Below the pieces are notes generated by a model that saw only the letters and a list, made by a program, of their open reading frames with translations, did not search any database and had not been told where the DNA came from. The position numbers were made by a program, and so were the translations under genes. DNA of 13,613 nucleotides from Xanthobacteraceae bacterium. GTDB taxonomy: Bacteria > Pseudomonadota > Alphaproteobacteria > Rhizobiales > Xanthobacteraceae. The stretch lies in assembly GCA_025929595.1 (NCBI GenBank), contig JAICQA010000037.1, forward strand, positions 1 to 13,613, written 5' to 3'. Below are positions 7,073 through 13,613 of the stretch, piece by piece; positions within the stretch are counted from its first letter, which is position 1, and each line of letters begins with the position of its first letter.

Positions 7073-7820
7073 GACCGACACCCATATAGGCCTCGCGTAC
7101 TTCCGGATTGTTCGAGATCGTTTCGTAATCGCCTTCGGCCAGGATGCGGCCGCGCGTCAGCACAGTTATTTTGTTACAGAGCTTGGCGACAACGCTGAGA
7201 TTGTGCTCGACCATGAGCACCGTGCGGTCGGCGGCCACCGACTTGATCAGGTCAGCGATGCGGTCGATGTCCTCGTGTCCCATCCCGGCCGTCGGCTCGT
7301 CGAGCAGCAGCATCTCCGGATCGAGCGCTATCGTCGTCGCGAGCTCGAGCGCACGCTTGCGGCCGTAAGGCAGTTCGACCGCCGTCCATTCTGCGAAGTC
7401 GCGCAACCCAACGTCACCTACCAGCTTCAGCGCGCGCTCGTTGAACTCATCCAGCACGCGCTTCGAGCGCCAGAAATCGAACGAACCGCCGCGCTTGCGC
7501 TGGAGCGCAATCCGCACATTCTCCAGCACGGTCAGATGCGGGAAGACCGCCGAAATCTGGAACGAACGTACGAGACCGAGCCGCGCGATATCGGCGGGCG
7601 CGAGCGGCGTGATGTCCTCGCCCTTGAACAGAATACGTCCGCGCGTTGGCGACAGGAACTTGGTCAACAGGTTGAAGCAGGTGGTCTTGCCGGCGCCGTT
7701 CGGGCCGATCAACGCATGCGTGGTGCCACGCTCTACGCGGAGTGAAACGCCGCTCACGGCGACGAAGCCCGCGAACTCCTTGGTCAGATCCTCGGTCTCA
7801 AGGATCGCTTCACCGTTCAT
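7065..7820 (-). CDS. livG: ABC transporter ATP-binding protein, LivG family
   Basis: 251-aa ATPase partner of LivF. Walker A is GPNGAGKTT followed by CFNLLTKFLSPTRG. The signature region reads LPYGRKRALELA, the LivG-type variant in place of LSGGQ. Walker B is MLLLDEPTAGM and the H-switch is VEHN. Start ATG at 7820 has AGAGGG with 6-nt spacing. The end overlaps livF, so the two ATPases are probably translated together. The putA stop lies 118 nt upstream; I see no terminator with a T-run and no convincing promoter in that gap, so read-through from putA is likely. Confidence 0.92.
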   Translation of the reverse strand: MNGEAILETEDLTKEFAGFVAVSGVSLRVERGTTHALIGPNGAGKTTCFNLLTKFLSPTRGRILFKGEDITPLAPADIARLGLVRSFQISAVFPHLTVLENVRIALQRKRGGSFDFWRSKRVLDEFNERALKLVGDVGLRDFAEWTAVELPYGRKRALELATTIALDPEMLLLDEPTAGMGHEDIDRIADLIKSVAADRTVLMVEHNLSVVAKLCNKITVLTRGRILAEGDYETISNNPEVREAYMGVGHA

Positions 7821-7938
7821 ACGCTACCCTCTGCCCCCGCCATTGTCAGCCGGATCGGACGCATCCGTCCAGACCAAACGGCCGGCATTGGCCGAATTGG
7901 CGAGGCCCGGACTTCACAATTGTTGCGGGCCATAACAG
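7821..7938. other. Gap between putA and livG with no identified site
   Basis: 118 bases, read on the minus strand from the putA stop to livG. It contains only short GC-rich dyads such as GGACG-N4-CGTCC, no T-run after any of them, and no recognisable -35/-10 pair apart from the livG Shine-Dalgarno AGAGGG. Most likely a simple intra-operon spacer. Confidence 0.4.
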
Positions 7939-10900
7939 TCACCCCTCATCGAGCGCAAACAGCGCGGCATTGCCGCCGGCAGCCGACGTGTTGTTGGTGA
8001 GGGTTTGCTCGGTCGCGAAACGCGGGAGGTAGTGCGGCCCGCCCGCTTTGGGGCCCGTACCCGAAAGCGCCCGGCCTCCGAACGGCTGCACGCCGACCAC
8101 GGCGCCAATCATGTTCCGGTTGATATAGACGTTGCCGACCGGCAGTCGTGCGACGATGCGCTCGATCGTTTCCTCGATGCGCGAATGAATGCCGAGGGTC
8201 AGCCCATACCCATTGCCGTCAATGAGCGAGAGCAGCTTGTCCAATTCGTCTTCCCGGTAGCGAACGACATGCAAGACCGGGCCGAATATTTCCTCGCGCA
8301 GCATCGCCGCGCTCTCGATCTCGAACATCTGGGGCGCGAGCAGATTTCCCTGTAGTTCGGCCCCGGAATACAACACGCGCGCGTCGCGTTTCATTGTCTC
8401 GATATAGCCGGACAGTTTTTGCCTGGCTTCCGCATCGATAACGGGGCCGACGTGGACCGACACGTCGCGCGGATCGCCGATTTTCAGCTGGCGCGCGGCT
8501 CCGGCAATCATCGCAATCATTTCATCGGCTACGTCGTCCTGGATACACAGGAGACGAAGCGCGGAGCAACGCTGGCCGGTGGAACGGAAGGCGGAGGTCA
8601 CGACGTCGTCCGAAACCTGCTCGGGCAGGGCCGTCGCATCGACGATCATCGCGTTGATGCCGCCGGTTTCCGCAATCAACGGAACGATCGGCCCGTCCTT
8701 CGCAGCAAGACTGCGATTGATCGCTTGCGCCACTTCGGTCGAACCGGTGAAGACGACGCCCGCGATCCGAGGATGAGCGACGAGCGCTGCGCCGATTTGT
8801 CCGTCACCGGGCACGAATTGCAGGACGGCCGTCGGCACGCCGGCATCGTGCAGAAGCCGCACGACTTCGTGGCCGGTCACCGGCGTCTGCTCGGCAGGCT
8901 TGGCCACGACCGCGTTGCCGGCCGCCAACGCCGCCGTGACCTGGCCGAGAAAGATCGCAAGCGGGAAATTCCACGGCGAGATCGCGACGAACACGCCGCG
9001 CCCGCGCAACGCAAGTCGATTGCTCTCCCCGGTGGGGCCGGGCATCGCCGCCGGTTCGGCGATCAGTCGCCGCGCCTCGGCAGCGTAGTAGCGGCAAAAA
9101 TCGACCGCCTCACGCAGCTCGGCGACGGCATCGTCGATCGTCTTGCCGCCCTCGAGCTGCAGGAGATGAATGAACCGTCCGCGCCGACCTTCGAGCAGTT
9201 CTGCGGCGCGATCGAGGATAACGGCGCGTTCGGTGGCAGCGCGCAAACTCCAGGCGGGAAATCCTGCCAGCGCCGCGTCAACGGCCCTGTTTGCCGTGTC
9301 CGCCGACGCATCCATCACGGACCATGCACCGGCGTCGTGGCCTATCGGGCTCGACGCTTCACGCGCAATGCCGTCGACCATTGTCCCTTGGACAATCGAC
9401 CTTGCGGTGAGCGGCGCCCTGCCGCCCTCCTGAATTTCTCCGATCAGGCCGTCCAGCGCCGCGCGGTTGCCGAATTCGACGCCGCGCGAGTTCAGACGCG
9501 TCGGGCAGTACAGGTCTCGCGGCAGCGGCAGTTTCGGATGCGCCGCGGCTTCCGGACGGCCGATGATCGCTTGCGGGCGTTCGAGCACGCGCTCGATCGG
9601 CACCTCAGGATCGGCAGCCTCGGAAATAAAAGACGAGTTGGCGCCGTTTTCGAGCAGGCGGCGCACGAGATAGGCGAGCAGATTCCGGTGTCCTCCGACC
9701 GGCGCGTACACGCGGCAGGCGGCAGCGGGCTCAGTCTCCAGCAGCCGGTGATAGAGCGCCTCTCCCATGCCATGCAGGCGCTGGAACTCGTAGCCCTCGG
9801 TGCCGCCCGCGCATTCGACAATCTCGGCGACGGTTAGCGCATTGTGGGTCGCGAACTGTGGGACGATCCGCTCGTGCAACGACAGCAACTTCTTCGCACA
9901 GGCGATGTAGTTCAAATCCGTCATCGCCTTGCGGGTGAAGACGGGATAACCGTCAAGCCCGCGCTCCTGCGCGCGCTTGATTTCCGTATCCCAGTAGGCG
10001 CCCTTGACGAGGCGAACCATCAGGCGGCGGTTCAGTGTGCGCGACAGCTCATCGGCCCAACCGATGACCGCCTCAGCGCGCTTCTGGTACGCCTGGATCG
10101 CGAGCCCAAAGCCGTTCCAATCCTTCAGGCGGGCGTCGGCCAGCACGGCGGCAATTACGTCGAGCGACAGTTCGAGACGGTCGGCTTCCTCCGCGTCGAC
10201 GGTGAAGTTGAGGTCGTACGACTTTGCCTTGCGCGCGAGATCGACCACACGCGGAATCAACTCATGCATCACACGCTCGTGGCTCAACGCCTCGTAGCGC
10301 GGATGCAGCGCGGACAGCTTGACGGAAATGCCGGGCCGATCTGGCAGCGGACGATCACCGGCACTCGCGCCGATGCGTTCGATGGCATCGGCATAGGAGT
10401 CGAAATAGCGCTCTGCGTCCTCCGCAGTTCGGGCGCCTTCGCCCAGCATGTCGAACGAAAAGCGGGAGCGCGGCTCCGCACTCTTTGCGCGGTCGAGCGC
10501 CTCTTCGATCGTCTGGCCGAGCACGAAGTGATTGCCGAGCACACGCATCGCCTGCCGCGTTGCGAGCCGCACCGCCGGCCCACCGAGCCGCTTCGCCATC
10601 TGCCCGAAGACACCCTCAAGCTTCTCGTCGGCATCGACGACGCGCGCTGCGACACCGAGCGCCCAAGCCGATGCGTTCACGACGAAGGCGTGGGACTTCG
10701 GCTTGTGATGGATGAAATCGCCGTGCGCGAGCTTGTCTTCGATCAGGCGGTCGGCGGTCGCGGCGTCGGGCACGCGCAGCAGCGCCTCGGCGAGGACCAT
10801 CAGCGCGAGGCCTTCCTTCGTGGTCAGCGAGTATTCACGCAGCAGCTCTTCGACACCGCTAAAGCCGCCGCGCCCTTCGCGCATGGCGCGCACGAGATCG

Positions 10901-11019
10901 GCGGCACGCTCATTTATGCGCGCTTCGGCGGCGGCGTCGAAGGAACCAGCGTCCCAGATGCGATCGGCGACGGCCGCGTCGTCTTCCACGTAGGGGGCGC
11001 GAAACGCGGGCAAAGCCAT
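7939..11019 (-). CDS. putA: Bifunctional proline dehydrogenase / L-glutamate-gamma-semialdehyde dehydrogenase (minimal PutA)
   Basis: A 1026-aa enzyme that oxidises proline to P5C with FAD, passes it internally, and oxidises glutamate semialdehyde to glutamate with NAD+. The PRODH barrel (~60-460) shows LMVRLVKGAYWDTEIKRAQ and the substrate-binding YLVRRLLENGANSSF. The aldehyde dehydrogenase half (~510-1000) shows ISPWNFPLAIFLGQ, AGNAVVAKPAEQTP, Glu784 in IAETGG and catalytic Cys818 in TGQRCSALR. The N-terminus lacks the ribbon-helix-helix repressor domain of E. coli PutA, and the length matches the short Bradyrhizobium PutA (about 999 aa), so any regulation must come from elsewhere. The start ATG at 11019 has only a weak upstream GCGGG; the preceding gene stops 15 nt away, so coupling is likely. 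No missing catalytic residue was seen. Confidence 0.96.
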   Translation of the reverse strand: MALPAFRAPYVEDDAAVADRIWDAGSFDAAAEARINERAADLVRAMREGRGGFSGVEELLREYSLTTKEGLALMVLAEALLRVPDAATADRLIEDKLAHGDFIHHKPKSHAFVVNASAWALGVAARVVDADEKLEGVFGQMAKRLGGPAVRLATRQAMRVLGNHFVLGQTIEEALDRAKSAEPRSRFSFDMLGEGARTAEDAERYFDSYADAIERIGASAGDRPLPDRPGISVKLSALHPRYEALSHERVMHELIPRVVDLARKAKSYDLNFTVDAEEADRLELSLDVIAAVLADARLKDWNGFGLAIQAYQKRAEAVIGWADELSRTLNRRLMVRLVKGAYWDTEIKRAQERGLDGYPVFTRKAMTDLNYIACAKKLLSLHERIVPQFATHNALTVAEIVECAGGTEGYEFQRLHGMGEALYHRLLETEPAAACRVYAPVGGHRNLLAYLVRRLLENGANSSFISEAADPEVPIERVLERPQAIIGRPEAAAHPKLPLPRDLYCPTRLNSRGVEFGNRAALDGLIGEIQEGGRAPLTARSIVQGTMVDGIAREASSPIGHDAGAWSVMDASADTANRAVDAALAGFPAWSLRAATERAVILDRAAELLEGRRGRFIHLLQLEGGKTIDDAVAELREAVDFCRYYAAEARRLIAEPAAMPGPTGESNRLALRGRGVFVAISPWNFPLAIFLGQVTAALAAGNAVVAKPAEQTPVTGHEVVRLLHDAGVPTAVLQFVPGDGQIGAALVAHPRIAGVVFTGSTEVAQAINRSLAAKDGPIVPLIAETGGINAMIVDATALPEQVSDDVVTSAFRSTGQRCSALRLLCIQDDVADEMIAMIAGAARQLKIGDPRDVSVHVGPVIDAEARQKLSGYIETMKRDARVLYSGAELQGNLLAPQMFEIESAAMLREEIFGPVLHVVRYREDELDKLLSLIDGNGYGLTLGIHSRIEETIERIVARLPVGNVYINRNMIGAVVGVQPFGGRALSGTGPKAGGPHYLPRFATEQTLTNNTSAAGGNAALFALDEG

Positions 11020-11034
11020 GCCCGCGAGTATAGA

Positions 11035-11889
11035 TCAGAACTCATAGAGCCGCGCCGGGTTGTCGACGAGCAGCTTGCGCTGAAGCGCCGGGTCGGGCGC
11101 GAATTTCGGGACAAGGTCGACCAGATCGGCCTCGTCCGCCTCATGCGTCGGATTGGGATGCGGAAAGTCCGTTCCCCACAGGCATCGGTCCGGCGCGGCC
11201 TCGACCAGCGCGCGGGCGAACGGAATCGCCGCGTCATAGGGTGGGAACGAGATGCGCTCCGATCCGCTGACCTTGATCCAGCAATTGGGCATCCTGACGA
11301 GATCGAGCAGCGCGCGGAAAGCGGGTTGCTCCGTCCCCTGCGCGGACTCCACGCGGCCCATATGGTCGATCACGAACGGCATGGGGAGTTGCCGGATCAG
11401 TGGCGTGAGCGCCTCGATATCCTTCGCGTCCATGTGCAGCACGACGTGCCAGCCGAGCGGCTCGACCTTGCGCAGCACGGACCAGAACTCGTCCATGTCC
11501 GGCGCGCCGCCCAGGTGCCTGACGAAATTAAAACGCACGCCGCGGACGCCGGCCGCATGCATCAGCTGAAAATCCTGGCTCGCCGTCTTCTCGTCCGCGA
11601 TTGCCACGCCGCGCAACGTCGTCGGGGAATGGATGAGCGCATCGAGCATGGCGCGGTTATCGGAGCCGTGGCAGCTCGCCTGCACGATGACAGCGCGAGA
11701 GACACCAAGAAAATCGTGGAGCGCGGCGAGCGTTTCCTTCGGCGCGTCGGCGGGCGTGTAGCGCCGGCTCGGCGCGTAAGGAAAGACATCGCCCGGTCCG
11801 AACACGTGGCAATGCGCATCGCAGGCGCCGGCGGGCAGCTTGAATTGCGGCTTGCGCCGCGCGTGCAATTTCAGATCGACGGCATTCAT
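11035..11889 (-). CDS. LigI-like lactonase, amidohydrolase-2 family
   Basis: A 284-aa TIM-barrel hydrolase (PF04909 type). DAHCHVFGP gives the HxH pair H26/H28; YTPADAP, VIVQASCHGSDN and GVRFNFVRHLGG follow; H176 is in VIDHMGR and the catalytic acid D241 is in GTDFPHPN. These blocks match 2-pyrone-4,6-dicarboxylate lactonase (LigI) of the protocatechuate/gallate meta-cleavage path as I remember it, and also the related 4-sulfomuconolactone hydrolase. Both open a lactone made from an aromatic ring-cleavage product. The region around KVSGSERISFPPYD differs from LigI, so the substrate may not be PDC. The start overlaps the upstream stop as ATGA, implying coupled translation with the dehydrogenase. 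The family call is firm and the exact reaction uncertain. Confidence 0.85.
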   Translation of the reverse strand: MNAVDLKLHARRKPQFKLPAGACDAHCHVFGPGDVFPYAPSRRYTPADAPKETLAALHDFLGVSRAVIVQASCHGSDNRAMLDALIHSPTTLRGVAIADEKTASQDFQLMHAAGVRGVRFNFVRHLGGAPDMDEFWSVLRKVEPLGWHVVLHMDAKDIEALTPLIRQLPMPFVIDHMGRVESAQGTEQPAFRALLDLVRMPNCWIKVSGSERISFPPYDAAIPFARALVEAAPDRCLWGTDFPHPNPTHEADEADLVDLVPKFAPDPALQRKLLVDNPARLYEF

Positions 11890-12794
11890 TCGGCGGCGTC
11901 CTGCTTCTTCTCCGCGCGCAACGCCGCTTCAAGGACGTCGAGCACCTCTTCATACGTCTCGGGCCTGCCCTTGGCCCATTCCGCGTCCTTGAGCTTCGCG
12001 TAGGACCACTCGATCCGCCGTGCAATGCCTTCCGTCACGAACGGATCGAGGCCCAGTTCGCGCACGGTCGCGGCGGACTCGAACATCTCCGCCGTGCGGC
12101 GTTTGCCATGGGTCGCGGTGCGCTCGAGATTGTAGGCAGACAATTCGCGCCAGTTGATGCCGGGCAAGGTCTTCTGCACCGAGTCGAGAATGCGTTCTTC
12201 GATGCCGGCGTGGCGCGCCGCGACGAGACTCTCCAGCATCAGCGCCTCGATGCCCTTGATAAAGATCGAGCGCAGCATCTTCGAGAGTGACGCGTCGCCG
12301 ATCCGGTCGCCCGCGATGTCCGCGTTCATGCCGATTTCCGCCAGGCGGGCGGCGACTTCTTCCGCGCCGGGCGCGGATAGGAGCAGCGGCACTTTCTCAT
12401 TCGGGCCCGGCACCGGCGCCATGATGGCCGCTTCAACGAACCGCGCGCCCGACGGTGCGATGGCGTCGGCGACCGCGCGCTTGGTGGCGGGCGACACCGA
12501 ATTGAAGTCGATGTAGATCTGTCCGGCTTGCAAGTGCTTTGCCGCCGCCCGAGCCGCCTCGACGGCGGAAGAAGCGGTCACCAGCGAAAAGACAAGCGCC
12601 GCGCCTTCGACCACGGAGGGCGAGCCGGAGAACCCAATATTGCTACGCTTCGCGGCATCTACGAGCGCCGGTTCGTTGTGGCGGATGTCGTAGGCACGAA
12701 TACGCAAGCCCTTCGCCGCGAGGCCGACGCCGATATGTTGACCCGCCTCGCCGAAGCCAACGAGGGCGATGATGTCAGGCTGAGTATCTTTCAT
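11886..12794 (-). CDS. NAD(P)-binding 6-phosphogluconate-dehydrogenase-like oxidoreductase with DUF1932-type C-terminus
   Basis: 302 aa from the ATG at 12794. The Rossmann fold opens at once: IIALVGFGEAGQHIG with GFGEAG at 13-18, and AYD with D36 suggests NAD rather than NADP. FNSVSPATKRAVADAI and the motif SLSKMLRSIFIKGIEAL, with its family-conserved lysine, place it in the beta-hydroxyacid dehydrogenase superfamily; the helical C-terminus resembles DUF1932. The frame stays open to a TTG at 12833 and an ATG at 12824, but the extra residues are Arg-rich and the RBS-like GGTAGG (12799-12804) favours 12794. First gene of the run; its stop is inside the start of the LigI-like hydrolase (ATGA). 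Together they look like a lactone/keto-acid module from aromatic breakdown, but the substrate is not readable. Confidence 0.85.
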   Translation of the reverse strand: MKDTQPDIIALVGFGEAGQHIGVGLAAKGLRIRAYDIRHNEPALVDAAKRSNIGFSGSPSVVEGAALVFSLVTASSAVEAARAAAKHLQAGQIYIDFNSVSPATKRAVADAIAPSGARFVEAAIMAPVPGPNEKVPLLLSAPGAEEVAARLAEIGMNADIAGDRIGDASLSKMLRSIFIKGIEALMLESLVAARHAGIEERILDSVQKTLPGINWRELSAYNLERTATHGKRRTAEMFESAATVRELGLDPFVTEGIARRIEWSYAKLKDAEWAKGRPETYEEVLDVLEAALRAEKKQDAAE

Positions 12795-12845
12795 AACGCC
12801 TACCCTAGTGACCTCGCGGCGCATTTCGAACAAGAGCGACCGAGG

Positions 12846-12861
12846 CGGAAATATATTTCCG
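12846..12861. promoter_or_regulatory. 16-bp perfect palindrome, operator candidate for the minus-strand run
   Basis: CGGAAATATATTTCCG is self-complementary over its whole length. It lies about 52 nt upstream of the dehydrogenase ATG and contains TATATT, which could serve as a -10 box; I find no matching -35. A regulator bound here would sit over the start of the whole minus-strand run. Confidence 0.45.
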
Positions 12862-12950
12862 AGCCGGCAAGGCGACCGCCCTTTCCGGATTCAATTCCAT
12901 CGCCGAATGAGCAAGCAACCGCAACAGCTTCTTCTTAGACGAATTGCAAA

Positions 12951-12982
12951 TCGCTTGCGCCGCAAGCGACCTGTAATATACT
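12951..12982 (+). promoter_or_regulatory. Candidate plus-strand promoter overlapped by a 19-bp palindrome
   Basis: TCGCTTGCG-C-CGCAAGCGA (12951-12969) has perfect 9-bp arms around one base. TATACT at 12977-12982 is a good -10 box; the only -35 at 16-nt spacing is the poor TTGCGC at 12955-12960, inside the palindrome. A weak -35 covered by a dyad is typical of an activator- or repressor-controlled promoter. Transcription would start near 12989, leaving a leader of about 130 nt before the binding-protein ATG. Confidence 0.45.
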
Positions 12983-13110
12983 TCATCGCAGCTTTTTCCG
13001 CGTTTGTTGCCAGCGATGCTAATCGGTGGCCAACGGGCGCGGACGACAATAACGTCGGCAGGACAACTGACCGACAATCGAACGTTCAAACGGCCGCCCC
13101 GCGGTCTCAG

Positions 13111-13116
13111 GGAGGA
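13111..13116 (+). promoter_or_regulatory. Ribosome binding site of the second binding-protein gene
   Basis: GGAGGA with 6-nt spacing to ATG 13123; it fixes the start of this gene. Confidence 0.75.
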
Positions 13117-13122
13117 AAGACA

Positions 13123-13613
13123 ATGCATCAACCAACTCGCCGCCGCTTGCTCGCCGCAACGGCGATCGTCGCGGCAGGTGCCGCGCTCGCGCTGTCGGTC
13201 GCGCCGGCCGTCACGCAGAGCAAGACGGTCAAGATCGGCTTCGTCAGCACCTTCAGCGGCCCGACCGCGGTGATCGGCAACGACATGCGCAATTCGTTCG
13301 AGCTCGCGCTTGACCACATGGGCCGCAAGATGGGCGGGCTACCCGTCGAAGTCATCTACGAGGATGACACGCAAAAGCCCGACGTCGGCCTGCAGAAAAC
13401 ACAAAAGCTGGTCGAGTCGGACAAGGTCGACTTCGTTGCCGGCTACATCTGGTCAAACGTTCTCCTGGCTTCAGCGAAGCCGGTCGTGGACTCGAAGACG
13501 TTCCTCATCATCGCCAACGCTGGTGCCGAGCAGTTCGCCGGCGCGCAATGTTCCCCCTTCATCTTCTCGACGTCGTGGACCAACGACCAGAACCCCCGCG
13601 CGGTCGGCGAGTA
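13123..13613 (+). CDS. Second Liv/HAAT-type periplasmic substrate-binding protein (partial, C-terminus beyond window)
   Basis: 163 complete codons are visible. The N-terminus has a signal peptide with TRRRLLAA followed by a hydrophobic stretch to about residue 28; the triple Arg followed by Leu-Leu looks Tat-like, although Sec export is also possible. The mature part begins KTVKIGFVSTFSGPTAVIGN, the first strand and ligand loop of type I periplasmic binding proteins, then YEDDTQKPDVGLQKTQKLVE and VDFVAGYIWSNVLLA. It differs clearly from the binding protein at 5097-6305, so it probably serves another ligand. It diverges from the catabolic run across a shared regulatory region and may begin a second transporter operon outside the window. 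Confidence 0.9.
   Translation, partial: MHQPTRRRLLAATAIVAAGAALALSVAPAVTQSKTVKIGFVSTFSGPTAVIGNDMRNSFELALDHMGRKMGGLPVEVIYEDDTQKPDVGLQKTQKLVESDKVDFVAGYIWSNVLLASAKPVVDSKTFLIIANAGAEQFAGAQCSPFIFSTSWTNDQNPRAVGE

Larger units (their letters stand above)
12795..13122. other. Divergent intergenic region with promoters for both flanking transcripts
   Basis: 328 bases between the minus-strand dehydrogenase and the plus-strand binding protein. No coding frame here looks real. It is more AT-rich in its middle and holds two perfect palindromes, listed separately, plus the motif TTTCCG three times on the plus strand (12856-12861, 12882-12887, 12995-13000). Both outward transcripts must start here. Confidence 0.6.

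Noticed and set aside
9844..12003. Plus-strand open frame of 719 codons
   Set aside because: Antisense shadow of putA and the LigI-like gene; low-complexity Arg/Ala/Asp-rich translation with no motif.
12805..13317. Minus-strand frame of 170 codons across the divergent intergenic region
   Set aside because: It overlaps the signal peptide and fold of the plus-strand binding protein and both palindromes; its Arg-rich translation matches no family.
1..13613. CRISPR arrays, tRNA/rRNA genes, transposases, integrases or phage genes
   Set aside because: None seen by eye: no regularly spaced direct repeats, no cloverleaf-like segment in the gaps, and no mobile-element protein in any real frame.

Overview
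The window is GC-rich and densely coded. It looks like a chromosomal catabolic and transport region of an alphaproteobacterium in the Hyphomicrobiales, probably Bradyrhizobium/Rhodopseudomonas/Xanthobacteraceae-like. The grounds are a short bifunctional PutA of the Bradyrhizobium type without a DNA-binding domain, several branched-chain-type (Liv/HAAT) ABC transport genes, and two copies of a palindromic intergenic repeat (CTCAYCCTGA...TCGARGGRTGAG) whose style I associate with that group. The genus is inference, not something I could search.

All complete genes lie on the minus strand, so they are read from high to low coordinates. A long run begins near 12794. It starts with an NAD-binding 6-phosphogluconate-dehydrogenase-like enzyme, then a LigI-like lactonase of the amidohydrolase-2 family (4-nt overlap), then minimal bifunctional proline dehydrogenase/P5C dehydrogenase PutA (15-nt gap). 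A complete five-gene ABC importer follows (livG, livF, periplasmic binding protein, livH, livM), then a stand-alone glutathione S-transferase. A good rho-independent terminator at 2286-2313 ends this run. Two inverted copies of a palindromic repeat sit between the binding-protein gene and livH.

Beyond the terminator, with its own candidate promoter and a 17-bp dyad, is the most striking gene (1-2133, minus, cut by the window edge). It is a group A FAD-dependent aromatic hydroxylase joined in one frame, through a ~60-residue Pro/Ala-rich linker, to a glutathione S-transferase domain. The visible 101 residues of that domain are 72% identical (73/101, counted by eye) to the N-terminus of the neighbouring free GST. 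The reading frame is open for 711 codons.

At the right end, across a 328-nt intergenic region with two perfect palindromes (16 bp and 19 bp), a second Liv-type periplasmic binding protein starts on the plus strand and runs off the window.

Working model (inference): the transporter brings in an aromatic or amino-acid-like solute. The hydroxylase oxidises an aromatic ring, and the tethered and free GSTs deal with a reactive quinone or substituted intermediate using glutathione. The LigI-like hydrolase and the dehydrogenase act on ring-cleavage or lactone intermediates. PutA separately feeds proline to glutamate, and its place in the same run is unexplained.
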